DNA of 37,287 nt, from contig MU400813.1 in NCBI GenBank assembly GCA_022578965.1, positions 1-37,287 on the forward strand, written 5' to 3'. Each line of letters opens with the position of its first letter. Within the stretch, counting starts at the first letter, position 1. A program made the position numbers and the translations under genes. This document shows positions 1 through 10,091 of this stretch, piece after piece. Source of the stretch: Xylaria sp. FL1777. Taxonomy: Eukaryota; Ascomycota; Sordariomycetes; Xylariales; Xylariaceae. The notes beneath the pieces were generated by a model. That model was not told the origin of the DNA. It was given only the letters and a program-made list of their open reading frames with translations, and searched no databases.

Positions 1-179
1 TTTTTTTAAAAAATAATTATTAATTAAGCTAAAGCTAAAATTATTAAAAGTTTATAGTTTTATAATAAAGTAAAAAAATAATACTAGTTAATAAAATAAT
101 AAATAAAGTTTAACTTTTAATTATTTAAGCTTAAAATATTATAATATAATAAAATATTTTAATTATAAAATTAGCACTA
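1..179. other. AT-rich hypermutated DNA
   Basis: Almost pure A/T sequence with no open frame of note. It is the outer flank of the first palindromic element. I see no recognisable protein remnant in it. Confidence 0.7.
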
Positions 180-673
180 ATGCATCCCTTAATTGACTTG
201 GCCACCCCATTGAATGGGCCACTTAGCCTTGGCGTACCGGCTCACCCACTAAGCATACAGGGGTACTTAATAGCTATTATAGCTATTTTTGAATAACTTC
301 ACCAATACTAATTGTACAACAATATAATTGGTATTTTTGGAATCCTTATTGAAAAACGCATCTAGTAGTATTTTCTATAATTTTGTAGCTATTTTTGTTG
401 CAGCAGTATAACAAACCACGCTAAATTTTAGCGTGGTTTTTTATGCAGCCCTTAATAAAATAGCTATAAAATTATAAAAATTACTATTAGATGCATCTTT
501 AAGTTAGAATTCCAAAAATACTAATTATATTGCTGTATAACTAGTATTAGTGAAGTTATTCAAAGAACACTATAATGGCTTTTAAGTACCCTGCTATAGA
601 AATTTAGTGTAGGTAGTACGCTAAGCCTAGGTGGCTTATTTAATGAGGTGGCTAAGTTAATTAAAGAATACAT
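180..673 (-). mobile_element. 494-bp palindromic MITE-like element, copy 1
   Basis: The element starts ATGCATCCCTTAATT and ends with a mutated reverse complement of that sequence (AATTAAAGAATACAT). A TA dinucleotide lies on each side (178-179 and 674-675), which suggests a TA target duplication of the Tc1/mariner/pogo type. The two halves are inverted copies along nearly the whole length. They meet at a perfect 13-bp inverted repeat around one base (413-439, arms AAACCACGCTAAA and TTTAGCGTGGTTT). The asymmetric parts beside the centre show that this copy is inverted relative to copies 2 and 3. It has no coding capacity, so it would be non-autonomous. Length and ends are seen in the sequence; the family assignment is inferred. 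Confidence 0.85.
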
Positions 674-985
674 TAAATATAAATATTATTATAAAAAACT
701 TTAAATAATATTATAATTATTATTTTTAAGTTTTATTAATAAATAGTTTATAAATATAAATAGTATATATATATATATAAAATAAACTTTAACTTAAAAA
801 TTAATAAAAGTTCTTTAAACTAAAATATATAAAACATAAGCTTTAAACTTATAAATATATTTATATAAGTCTTTAAAAAAGGTAAGTTATAGCTTATAGC
901 AAGTATAGCCTGCTGTTTTATATTTTTAGTCTAAAGCACCTAAAATAATAGAAATTTTCACTAAGTTAAACGTATAAACATGCTG
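674..985. other. AT-rich spacer between element copy 1 and the gene island
   Basis: Strongly AT-rich, with a short (TA)n run near 766-778. No gene is visible. The base composition changes abruptly at about 986, where the island begins. Confidence 0.65.
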
Positions 986-1013
986 CTAACCTTAACCCAA
1001 GGAACGGAAAGAT
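986..1013 (+). repeat. Left terminal inverted repeat of the gene island (telomere-like)
   Basis: This 28-bp sequence reads CTAACCTTAACC, two variable bases, AGGAAC, one variable base, GAAAGAT. The reverse complement of 13329-13356 matches it at 25 of 28 positions, and the three differences are transitions. CTAACC is the C-rich telomere hexamer, in the orientation found at a left chromosome end. The base composition switches from AT-rich to balanced exactly here. Confidence 0.7.
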
Positions 1014-1049
1014 GACCTTTTTATTCTCTTAAACCCATATGCGCTTTTA

Positions 1050-2363
1050 ATGCGCAAAACAATGACTACACCAGATATTACCGTTAACCTCACGTGCCAT
1101 TCGCTTAATTATGTGGTCGCTTCCGATAAGTCTCTGTGGCAACCACCGCTGAAGTGGACAAGCGCCCACCTGTCGGCACTGGGCATACATCCTCGTCGTC
1201 GTCGGCGGCAGCGGCAGCAGCTTTGTTGCGACATTCATCCAACCACGATAAGCGGCGGAGTAATCAACGAGGAAGACGGAGATAGCAGCGATACCGATAA
1301 CGAACGTAACCATGAGGGGGGGGGACAACAAGGAGAGCGAGGCGACGAGTACTATGACGCCGTTATCCCTGACCTGACACCAGCGCGGTTAGGCCAATTC
1401 ATTGCATCCTTTTCGGGGGGCGGACTATACGAGACGCGTGCCTCTCACCTAACCAGTTTGCTCCTGCGGATGCCGCGACCGCCTGCTCCGGTGGCCGCCG
1501 GGCGTCGAGATATGAACAAGGACCGCGAGCGACGTGACGATGGCGTGCTAGGTCGACGATTCTCCTTCCGCTGGATGACGCCTCAGTTAGTCGTCGGCCC
1601 GCGCACGTACAAGCTACATTTCCTTTTCCACCTGTTCCTCAACGCCGCACTAGTACTTCCCTACGTTGACTCGAGCTGTGTGCTACGACCACGCTTCCGC
1701 GTCCGTCGCCGTTGCGACTTAACACGCCCTTTTGAGCCTTTCATTGCTGCTGTCCTCATCAGCCTTGCGCAGTCTTCGGTCTCGCTGGAAAAAGCGGACG
1801 CCAAGAAGGGCCAGTCAAATACCAAGGTCGCTGCCAATCATCTCTCTCTTAATAACACTACCGAGTCTGCCACGGATGGCGTTATTACGGTAAGAACAGT
1901 CCTCAGTCGTCTTGCAATAGGTCTCAACTTTGAATTGCTTAAGAGACTCAACCCGACTATTGGTACCCTTTACTGATAAACTCTACTACAGACTCGGCTC
2001 CTGTTTACGCACCGCGATGATAGCCAGGACATGCACGTTTATACGGCGCACATATCCCATCCCTTGCTCGAACGCTTTCAGTACCCCAACCAGCCCTCCA
2101 CGGCCACTACACAGCCCCTTATACGGCTAGATCATTGCCGCGTGCCATATGTACCCCACGCCACGTTCAGGCAACGCCTTTTAGCGGCCGTATCTGTCAC
2201 CGCCATCATCGAGTCGAACCCGCAGGTGGACCCCCGTCATACAAAACGGGCATTACCGCTACATGGCGAGACTGTCAGCCCTAAACGACGTCGATCAGAA
2301 AATCCACGTGAACCCCTTGCCGGCTTAGATCTAAATCTTGACCATCATTTGCAGCCCTCGTGA
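1050..2363 (+). CDS. Gene A: hypothetical fungal protein, 403 aa, two exons
   Basis: Exons are 1050-1889 and 1992-2363. The 102-nt intron has donor GTAAGA, a branch-like ACTGAT and acceptor CTACTACAG. The exons join in phase 0 and read through to TGA at 2361-2363. ATG at 1050 is used; ATG at 1062 is an alternative. Residues about 48-55 are Arg-rich, about 73-100 are acidic and Gly-rich, and a PKRRR nuclear-signal-like motif lies near 377-381. No signal peptide or transmembrane segment is obvious. The stretch after the splice (THRDDSQDMHVYTAHIS) resembles conserved but uncharacterised proteins I recall from other Ascomycota. Function is unknown. It lies upstream of gene B on the same strand with a 493-bp gap, so the two may be a conserved pair. 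Confidence 0.75.
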
Positions 2364-2856
2364 TTATATTACGAACAGCATCATCTCTTTTACATCGATA
2401 TATACTGATGTCACCCCGTCTCCCTGAGCTCCCTGCCATGTCGTCCGTGTGTAGGTAGCTCAGGTAACCAACTAGGCTACTATAAGCATCACCTTGAATC
2501 AAGAGACCACATCAGGGATGCGCTGGTGTAGCCATTCTCAAGTACTAGATCCCTTGCGTCCCACTCGCAGCCATACCAGACTCCACTCGGCGTTCAATCT
2601 TATTCGTGGCACATTATCGGTAGGCGATGGGGGCGGGTGGAACAAGCTAAGCATTGAGTAGACCAGTTCGTTAATGAGACGGTATGTCGGTAGATAGCAT
2701 TATGCTCCTTAGTTTAGTACCTAATGGTAATGCTTATAATAACCAGCTGTCTTCTACCTGGTTCCATGACCTAGAAGCTTAACTTGCTCATAACTGTTTA
2801 GGCTTTGTTGTCTTCTGCTTATAGTCTATGCTTTATCATTGGTACAATATTCCGCA
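2364..2856. other. Intergenic region between genes A and B
   Basis: Balanced base composition with no convincing coding frame. It presumably holds the 3' end of gene A and the promoter of gene B. I see no distinctive element. Confidence 0.5.
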
Positions 2857-4075
2857 ATGACCGACTATGTCACGTCTGTTACTAGTACAAGTGCTCTTCG
2901 TACGCGCCAACCCCAACCTTTATTCTATCATCAAGACAAGAAACTTCCCCGCGGTAGTTCGTGGTCAGCCGACAAACTCGCCACTTTTCGCGTGGTTGTT
3001 ACTGCTACAAATACCCGAGTTCTCCCTTACCTGAAGGAGAGCACTGCGCCTTGCGATGATCTATTTATAGACCCGGCTATTGTACAACTGCTCCAGCCGA
3101 CTCCTGATCTAGGGGGCAAGACCGATATCGACCTAGTGTCCGAGTACGGTGGCCCTCTCGGCCAGTTCTGGGCTGCGTTGGCAGAACTGGTGCCTGACAG
3201 GGGTGCCTACACCAAGCCGTGTAAAAAAGGAGACGGCCACGTACCGAGCAGTCCTCCAGACCAGCCAGCTTCCAAACGGAACCGAATTACGGTCGATCAT
3301 GCGGACATGGTAGACAGCACCCAGATGCAGGTCGGGTCCTCGAGCCCTGCTCAGGAGAGCTCGCAGGTTTCTTCTCGCGACGATGCCTTTGTGGCCGAAA
3401 ATCATGATCATGACCCAATGGCCCGCGAAGCTAATACAGGGCGACTACTGACTTGCTTCGTACGCTACACCTTGTACTCGATCCCTTACTGGGACTGGGC
3501 GCTCAAAAATCGCCTAGACTGCCGCACACATCTTGCTGCCAAGGTGACTATGACCGGTGGCTGGGTTATCCAAGCCGAAGATGACGGGGGGTTACGACTG
3601 CGACGCGGTATAGCAAGCGACGGCGAAGATGGACTCCATGTATGCTACATACGGTCCCGATTAGCCGACTGTTACCATGTCATGTTTGAAGCGAAGAAGG
3701 CCTTTCAGATCAATGAAGGACAGCCAACCATCTCGGATAATTGGCTTGGTCAGATGACAGCTGAGGCTCTAGTAGGGCGGCTTGCACGATCAAGTTTCAA
3801 TAGTGAGTCGCAGTATGTATCTATGGCCCCCCCCTGCCCCAGCAGACAAGAGGGCTTGTTGACTTGTGGGTAGTGTACTCATTATTGCTGCCGCCCTCCA
3901 TTTTGTATGTTTTCTGGATTTCAACATTACCGACAGTTATCTAGAAGACATCCAGCAAGAGACACCAACATTAACTTTGCCTGTGGGCTATACTAGCTGG
4001 CTCGACCTGAACGACCATAAGGAAAGAAGGTATGCCGTAGAGAACATGGCGAGGTTGATCCAGCTGTCGGAATAG
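2857..4075 (+). CDS. Gene B: hypothetical protein with possible PD-(D/E)XK nuclease fold, 385 aa
   Basis: Exons are 2857-3812 and 3874-4075. The 61-nt intron starts GTATGT, has a TTGAC branch-like site and ends GGGTAG; the split codon gives His319 and the frame stays open to TAG at 4073-4075. Without splicing, exon 1 runs into a stop at 3871. ATG 2857 is the first in-frame ATG. Residues 137-142 (PASKRN) are basic. The C-terminal part has FEAKK (E278-x-K280), then a helix-like segment with Gln299 and Glu303 (LGQMTAEAL), then the hydrophobic strand after the splice (VLIIAAALHFVCFLDF). This order suits the E-x-K and Gln features of PD-(D/E)XK-like domains, but the metal-binding Asp is not certain. 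Nuclease function is inference. A C-rich run at 3825-3832 lies inside the intron. Confidence 0.75.
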
Positions 4076-4231
4076 GTGTTTGTTCAGGTAATCAACCATG
4101 CCATATGTTGCTTAGAGCTGTGTTAGCGGCGTTGCAAGAGGTACATTAGGTATGCCTGGCATGGATACATTGTGTAAATTGGTGCCGGCCGGCGCAAGTG
4201 ACGTGGTTGAGCACGGTGGCAGGGTGGCTGG

Positions 4232-4334
4232 GTGGCTGGATACGACGGCAAGATAGGTAGTATACCTACCAGCTAGCACAAGAACAGAGGTACACAAGTC
4301 ATGCCGGGCGGCATAAGTGGCTGGGTACGACGGC
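4232..4334. repeat. Short direct repeat in the GNAT pseudogene tail
   Basis: Eighteen bases at 4232-4249 (GTGGCTGGATACGACGGC) recur at 4317-4334 with one mismatch, 85 bp apart. The second copy lies where similarity to GNAT proteins ends, so a local duplication or rearrangement may have cost the gene its C-terminus. Confidence 0.55.
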
Positions 4335-4803
4335 GCCATGTCGAGAATAAGCAGATTGATCCCGAGCTCCTTGCGCGCGACCTGCTCAGCGTCGGCCATC
4401 ATTGTGCGCTTGAGCCCTCCACGGCGGAGGTCTGGATGCACAAGCAGTTTTCTGATCTCACCCTTGAATCCGTGGGTCTGCTTGAGGGCGCGCGAGACGA
4501 TCACCGTCCGATGACGCTATTCCCGTTGCCCTTGCCATTGTCGTTGGCCCTAGTGGCTATCAGGAGCGTTTTCTCCGGCTTGGGGCTCAAGATAGATGCC
4601 TGGAGATCAAACCAGTGGTTGAGTGCGTCCTCGTCTGATAGCGAGGCTAGGAATCCGATGGAGGAGCCAGCCGGGTCGTCGTTGACGCACCGCTGTAAGA
4701 GGTGCTGGAGCAATGGCAAGCATTTAGTCAATGTGGACGAGTCCTTTACACGGGAGACGACCGGTAAGTTGCCCTCAGGACCTAAATCTTCTTCCTGGGA
4801 CAT
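4330..4803 (-). pseudogene. GNAT-type N-acetyltransferase, frameshifted and truncated
   Basis: Reading from ATG at 4803, the first about 98 codons contain DALNHWFDLQ, then LLIATRAND and NSVIG. A TGA follows at 4503-4501. The matching continuation lies in another frame from about 4504: VIVSRALKQTHGFKGEIRKL, LLVHPDLRRGGLKRTMMADAE and INLLILDMA. This order is typical of GNAT motifs A and B, with RRGGLKR in place of the usual acetyl-CoA loop (Q/R-x-x-G-x-G/A). A single missing base near 4505 (GGACGGTG where GGAACGGTG would keep the frame) explains the shift. After LDMA near 4335 family similarity stops, so the C-terminal motif is lost. It is a pseudogene unless the missing base is an assembly error. 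The substrate cannot be told. Confidence 0.75.
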
Positions 4804-5378
4804 ATCGATGTTGCCGCTGAAATTGCCAATTGTGTGCTGAAGCAGAGGTGCATTTATGACTCAGTGCCTATTTCAGATGAAACTATTACGAATAGGGGCT
4901 AGTTAGCACATCAACGCCTGCTTCTATCCCGCTATAGCCGCAACTATTCAAAGCTCACGTGCGAGAGAGATTCTAAAGCTAAACAGGGCGACACACTGGC
5001 AAAGGCTCGATCTTACTCGACAAATATATTCAGAGTCTCAATTCTCTCTATCGACTAATTTGACTAACCCTGGTTTGTTACATGCTATGGATTAAGGCGA
5101 TCGTATACTTCAAGTCGATACAGTGATGACAAAAAGGATGTCTCCTTAGTAATAATGCGCCCCTCCGAATCTACCGCACTCGTTGCTGCAAGTTATCCGA
5201 ATCCAGAGTCAACAATAAACGTCCGGGAAAGGGCTTATGTGATCCGTTTAGGTAGCGAGATTCTCATTTAACCTAGGTAGTTCCGGACTCCCAGTACATA
5301 TAAACAGCTCTGTACCCCATCCCCCCCTCCAGACCCAATATTTCTAGAATACGAAATACAAGTGAAGTTCATTAGGTG
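4804..5378. other. Intergenic region between the GNAT pseudogene and the FTA2-like gene
   Basis: No credible coding frame. A palindromic CACGTG (E-box type) lies at 4956-4961, upstream of the GNAT start, but one hexamer is weak evidence. The part near 5379 is the 3' flank of the FTA2-like gene. Confidence 0.45.
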
Positions 5379-6317
5379 TCATTTCGAAGCTATTCTGCGC
5401 CTCTTCGGCAGTTCACGGTCTGCCCACTCTGGCTTTCCTTTGCTACGCAATTGATGCTTCGATCCTCCTAGTACGCGTAGCCGGGTTGGTATCTCCTCTT
5501 CTTCAATCATATCCTCAAAGTTGACTTTATCCTTCAACCTATTAGCTTTAGCCATCTTTGGCCTAGCTTCTTCTAGGAATTCCAAAAACTTGTGAGGCTC
5601 AGTCCAAGACGACCCAAAATCTACTAGCCTGTAACCAATAAAGTTATCTGCCTTGATATCCATATTGTATATTTTCAGAGAGTTGTTGAGCAGGCAAACA
5701 CTTCTCCATGCCCTTCGAATATTACCAGCGTGGACCCCGACAGGGCTTTTCTCCAATTGCTTCACGATCGCTCGAACCCTAGTATCTCCGCCAAGGGCTT
5801 CACGTAATTCGTGGTCCAATAGCTCGTGATCCAAATCAATGCCTTCTTTCTTCAACCAGTGTGCATCCTGTTTATTTAAGAGCAAGTAGCCGTAGCATTT
5901 AACTGCTGTCTGTTCCGTAACCAGACGGGACTCAAGTCCTTCTTGTATTCTTCCGTATGCTCGACACTCTGCGTAAAACGGATCTGTATACCAAATTGCC
6001 TCTTGTAGAGGGAATGTTTGCTTTAAACTTAAGTCCCGGTAATAGCGATCCAGTCTGGGGTGACTGAACTTGAACTATGGAGATTGTTACCAGATTGGAT
6101 CCGTAAACACTGTCTCTATTTTACTTACAACTTTCAATGCATATTCCTTAGATTCAATTGCCACCTGAAAAACGTAGCCTTCATTGCCTTCACGATCTGT
6201 ATCAAGTCTTTTAACCCATTTGATTGGGGCCCCCGAGTCCATGTGAAACGGGTTGAGCTGTGGACCACCACCGGGGGGGAGCGGGGCGTTGCCAGGCAAG
6301 CTTCGGCCTTTTGACAT
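5379..6317 (-). CDS. FTA2-like (kinetochore Sim4 complex subunit Fta2 family) protein with kinase-type motifs, 294 aa
   Basis: On the minus strand, exons are 6317-6129 and 6074-5379. The 54-nt intron begins GTAAGT and ends CCATAG, joining in phase 0 to give YALKVFKF. The N-terminal part (PFHMDSGAPIKWVKRL, then GYVFQV) and the centre (NKQDAHWLKKEGIDLDHELL) match the fungal family usually annotated as Fta2. All core protein-kinase residues can be placed: Lys62 in YALKV, Asp202 in NMDIKADN with Lys204 and Asn207, and Asp215-Phe-Gly in VDFGSSW. The tail is basic (KRRRIASK). Fta2 is a kinetochore protein in fission yeast, but accessory paralogs in filamentous fungi are many and their role is unknown, so a kinetochore role here is doubtful. 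It is divergent from gene C with 491 bp between start codons. The gene looks intact. Confidence 0.85.
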
Positions 6318-6808
6318 GCTTGATTTGCGTATTCTCAGACCTGTAAGTGTTGAGGATTATGATGTGAATGAATATACGAGACTGGCCGTGCCATGTGGTA
6401 TTAACTTGGAATACAATGTAAACTGTAAGATGAAGAAGCAAAGGTTTCTGCGACGGTCATATATCCCTCCCTTTCTAATCTATCGTCGTGGGGTCAACCA
6501 GGTTGCTATGGTACACACCACCTAATAATACAATAACCGCACAGCTGGGAGCTGTGACTGGCCGGTAGAAATAGAGTCTGTGTTACTAGGTATACATTAT
6601 GATGAACCAATTAAGGGGAAAGACGTCGACCGGTGAAGAGGCGGGGTAAACCTGATACATCATTTGATGCCGCTGAATTACGCCATAACGCAAGGGATCA
6701 CATATTTGTATCGAATTAAGCAAAAACATTTTCCTCCCTGTAATGGATGCTCCAGGCTCTCGCGGGTTTCATTGTTGTTATTCCCTACTGTGAGCAAGTT
6801 TGTTAAAG
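6318..6808. promoter_or_regulatory. Shared intergenic region of the divergent FTA2-like gene and gene C
   Basis: 491 bp separate two start codons that face away from each other, so both promoters must lie here. No TATA box or known operator stands out. The coordinates come from the gene models; the regulatory role is inferred. Confidence 0.5.
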
Positions 6809-8302
6809 ATGACGAACGAACGAAGAAAGGCACAGTCTGTGCTCGAGTTTCTCACTGCAAAAAACCCTTCGATCACGCCCGTAAGGGAAGGTAGGGGGCA
6901 AAACTCAACACGGCATGATTATTACTGCCCGGCAGCGGTAAAGCACTGGGACGAATTCGATTATGAGACGTTAGAGACTATTTTTGGAGGCGACCTTATG
7001 AGAGAAGCACAGAAGAAACGCTCCAATCTCCCCCACTACCCACATTTGGACGAAGACATTGATCTGAGACTAGGGAAGGGAGAACCTATCACACGTAGTC
7101 TAATCAATAAATGGAATCACACGATCGTAGTCGCGTCTCTCCGGGCAGTTCAAGACGCCTTTCATCCCTGTTTCTGGCGCGAAAAGACCGGGAAACGGCT
7201 CTTCAAAAGCAATATACCATCATCCACAACTCCGGATAACGACAGCGAGGGAGCTCAGAACGACACCAGTCAGAAGGTGGAGGAAGAGAGACAAGAAGAT
7301 GAAGTTCGACAAGGGATTAGGAAGCAGAGATCTAAACGGTCTAGGCAACCAGACGGTGGCTCTGTGTCGCTGGGGGAAATTATGTTGAAAAAATCGGGGG
7401 AAAGATTCCCGAAAGAATATAAACCAGCAGCCAACTGGAATAGCAAGAAGCTGCGCGATGGCGATTATACGAATAAGGAAACAGGCGAGTGGCTCGACGT
7501 AAAGTTCATACTGGAACAAAATATTGCACCCATCCGACAAGCATATACGTATTGCATCGACTATGGATGTCGCTACGGCTGCATACTTACGACATTGGAG
7601 GCTTTTATCTTCAGAATCAAACCTCGAGGAAATCACAGAGGTAAGGTGAGCTCCGTATGCCCTACCACCAGCGCGGGGCTTTAATGCTGTGCAGTGTCCA
7701 TCAACGACGACCCTTCAAGCTTTAATCAACTCCTCGAGAAGGTGAAGGATGACGGATTGATGGAATTTGTTTCAATTCCATGGGGAAACGGTTGCGACAA
7801 TCACCATCACGAGTACAAAAAATTGACCGTGAACTTGGCTCTCTGGTTCACACATATCCTCGCAGGCAATCACTACAAATTAGACTGGAAGTATCAAAAG
7901 CTTCGTGACGAGGAGCTCGTACAGACACCACAGCAGCAAGAACCCCAAGTCAAATATAGGGGTAAGAAGGGGGTCACACACGACAGAGAAGCGTCATTAT
8001 CACGGAATCGGAGTTCTAGAAATAAGAGAAAGCGACAAGAGAAGAGTCAAGAACATACCTCTACCGATGAGCACACCCAGGAGCAGGGCAACCAAGATAT
8101 AGGAAATTTCTCATTTCCCGAGACTTCAGTACCGCAACCTACTGTGTGTGAGATACAACCCCATGTCTGAGACGGCACCACTACTGATGATTTCTAGATA
8201 CCAGCCCATCATTACGCAGCAGGTGAGCAGCACAAAAGTGATGGAAGCATTGACGAAGAATCCGACTCGCCACCACTAAAGCGGAGACGTAGATTTGCTT
8301 AG
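6809..8302 (+). CDS. Gene C: hypothetical protein, possible PD-(D/E)XK nuclease-like fold, 461 aa, three exons
   Basis: Exons are 6809-7640, 7695-8143 and 8198-8302. Both introns are 54 nt (GTAAGG...GTGCAG and GTGTGT...TTCTAG with CTACTGAT as branch site) and all phases agree. ATG 6809 is the first in frame. Residues about 145-185 are charged and low in complexity. PKEYKPAANW (E203-x-K205), then PIRQAYTYC with Gln244, then CRYGCILTTLEAFIFRI fit the E-x-K, Gln and following strand of fungal PD-(D/E)XK-like proteins. In exon 2, GLMEFVSIPWGN and LTVNLALWFTHILAGNHY are typical of this family as I recall it. The last exon ends in PPLKRRRRFA, a likely nuclear signal. Without the second splice the frame would stop at 8170 and lose this tail. 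Nuclease activity is inference; the catalytic Asp is not identified. Confidence 0.8.
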
Positions 8303-8655
8303 TAACGTCCTAAGAGGAATGAAGGAGGTATTAGTCTCGGAACGGGAATTGGTTCATGGCGTGCGTATGGTGTGTGTGAGAGAATAAAATTATATATTAA
8401 ACTAAAAAACTATACGACCGAAGTAAATTGTTTCAACTAAACGTACCGCAATCTTCAACATATGCCACCCCCTAAACAAAGGTCAATCATGTTTACTTAA
8501 CCCTCTTTTATTAAGTACTGTGTCCAATTTACAGTTTGGTACGCTGATGAAGGCATAAGTCGCAAGCTAAGAAGACACTCGACAATGAGATATATCTTCG
8601 CGGCATAGTATAACATGGAGAGAGCCAGCGACAGTCCATTCAACGCCCATTTCCG
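8303..8655. other. Intergenic region downstream of gene C
   Basis: It contains AATAAA at 8383-8388, about 80 nt after the gene C stop codon, a plausible polyadenylation signal. Nothing else is recognised. Confidence 0.5.
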
Positions 8656-9755
8656 CTAGAGCGTATCGTCCTTCGGTTCGAGTACCATATACTCCGGGTA
8701 TTGGCCCTGAATCTCCAACCCGGTATTACGAACTGCACATTCTGAACGCCCGAGAACAGGAAAATGTCTAGCAGGCCGAAGCTTGCAATCTGCCACAAAT
8801 ATCACTCGATCATGGTCGGGAATGCGAAGCCCCAGCCGAACACGTGGATGCCTAGATTGGTGATCGAGAGCACCTATAGGAATAGCGCGATGCGCAGCGT
8901 CGATGACGGGTCGTAGTAGTCGTTCGGGATCCGACGGAGAGGCCATTGGCTTGTGCCTCCGAAATTATCAATTAGCGGGGCTCGTGTCCAGAAGAGCCAG
9001 CCAGGCTACTTTATAAAGTTCAAAGTCCATTAAGGTGTAATTGAAGGGCTTCTCGGCGTAGTGGCCGGCCTCGAGTAGCATAGTAGCCGGGGTATCTTAA
9101 GGTAATATATCTGCGCATCGGTCTCAACGTCCAGGGCCTTTCGCAGCCAGAAGTAACACGTGACGGTGATGAGCTCGAGGCAGCTGATGGCTAGACGCTG
9201 ACAGGCCCGTCCGACGACCTTCGTCACGACGTACAGGCTCTGCACGAGCGCAGCCACCTTGAAGTATCGGTCCTGCGTATTCCGGTCCCAGATCTCCTTA
9301 GCTGTGATCGAGGGCGGGTCGGCGGAGCCCTTGCCCCCGAGACAATGCAGGGCCTTGGCGTTGACCACGAACGGAGCCATGTCGTCGGATCCCCGGATAA
9401 CGCGAAGAACCCATGCACGAGCTCCCAATGCGACAATCCAAGCGCCTACATCTCGGCCCGCGACTTCCAGGCCCCTACCACTACGTCGCCGCATACCCCC
9501 GCAACCAACTCCGGTGTGTATACAGCCCATAGTGACCATCGCATCTTCCACAGGAATATCGCGAAGCCACTCTTACATTCAGCGGTCAGGTTCCTATGGG
9601 TCGTGGACCACGTGCATGTGGAGATACCAAGAAAGAATGTCTAAATTAATGTTGTAGTGCCGTGTCCGTCAGGTTACGAGACCCAGCCGTCTATCTCCGG
9701 GTAGGAGCAGGAGACGTGCTGTTGGGATAGAAGGGCAAGTCGCAGCTTTCTTATT
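8656..9755 (-). pseudogene. Decayed multi-pass membrane protein of an uncharacterised fungal family
   Basis: The minus strand carries consecutive pieces of one protein. From about 9690 to 9450: GTTTLI, stop, TFFLGISTCTWSTTHRN, then KMRWSLWAVYTPELV and SHWELVHGFFALSG. A shift of one frame then gives ITAKEIWDRNTQDRYFKVAA, VGRACQRLAISCLELITVTC and, further on, RIPNDYYDPSS and GIHVFGWGFAFPTMIE. This order matches a fungal membrane-protein family I know only as hypothetical proteins. In-frame stops include 9030-9032, 8874-8876 (TAG) and 8802-8804 (TGA, where Trp is expected before YLW). The helix region after LELITV looks shortened. Ends are approximate. The gene is dead; its former function is unknown. 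Confidence 0.65.
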
Positions 9756-10091
9756 CACAATAATGGCGTTTTCTATTAACAAACTACCCAGGTAGGCTAG
9801 CGCCGCCTTGGTTATCCTTATATAAGGGATGCCTTCGCGCGCCGCACGCTAAAAATATTTACATAGATTGTTTTTATTAGGTAGCAGTCACGTTAGTTAG
9901 GCGGTGCCCGCTACTTGCTGCTTTACTCACTTCTCTCTTTATCTAAGGGCATGAACGCAAAGTGTATACGCGGCAAATGCCTCTCGGGTATTAGCTAGAC
10001 GGGGTATAGTATATAGTACGCTCTCAAAAATTAGGCATTAGAAAGGCTCTTGAATAGCATACCCCGTCTTTCCTTGTGATACTCTCGAATA
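9756..10091. other. Intergenic region with an 11-bp inverted repeat
   Basis: No coding frame. AGACGGGGTAT at 9997-10007 and its exact reverse complement at 10059-10069 flank 51 nt, just downstream of the terpene cyclase stop. It could fold in that gene's 3' UTR. No function is assigned. Confidence 0.45.

Noticed and set aside
3803..3808. GTGAGT as donor of the gene B intron
   Set aside because: It is a better consensus than GTATGT at 3813, but no acceptor gives a matching phase without a stop; GTATGT to GGGTAG does.
4301..4840. Plus-strand frame of 179 codons
   Set aside because: It lies antisense to the GNAT pseudogene, whose motifs are clear on the minus strand.
6211..6525. Frames near the FTA2-like start on either strand
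   Set aside because: They overlap exon 1 and its promoter in other frames and have no recognisable content.
7220..7636. Minus-strand frame opposite gene C
   Set aside because: It is antisense to the conserved coding exon of gene C; the + strand reading has family motifs and matching splice phases.
9259..9657. Overlapping + strand frames at 9259-9657 and 9345-9644
   Set aside because: They are antisense to a recognisable membrane-protein pseudogene on the minus strand and show no family features.
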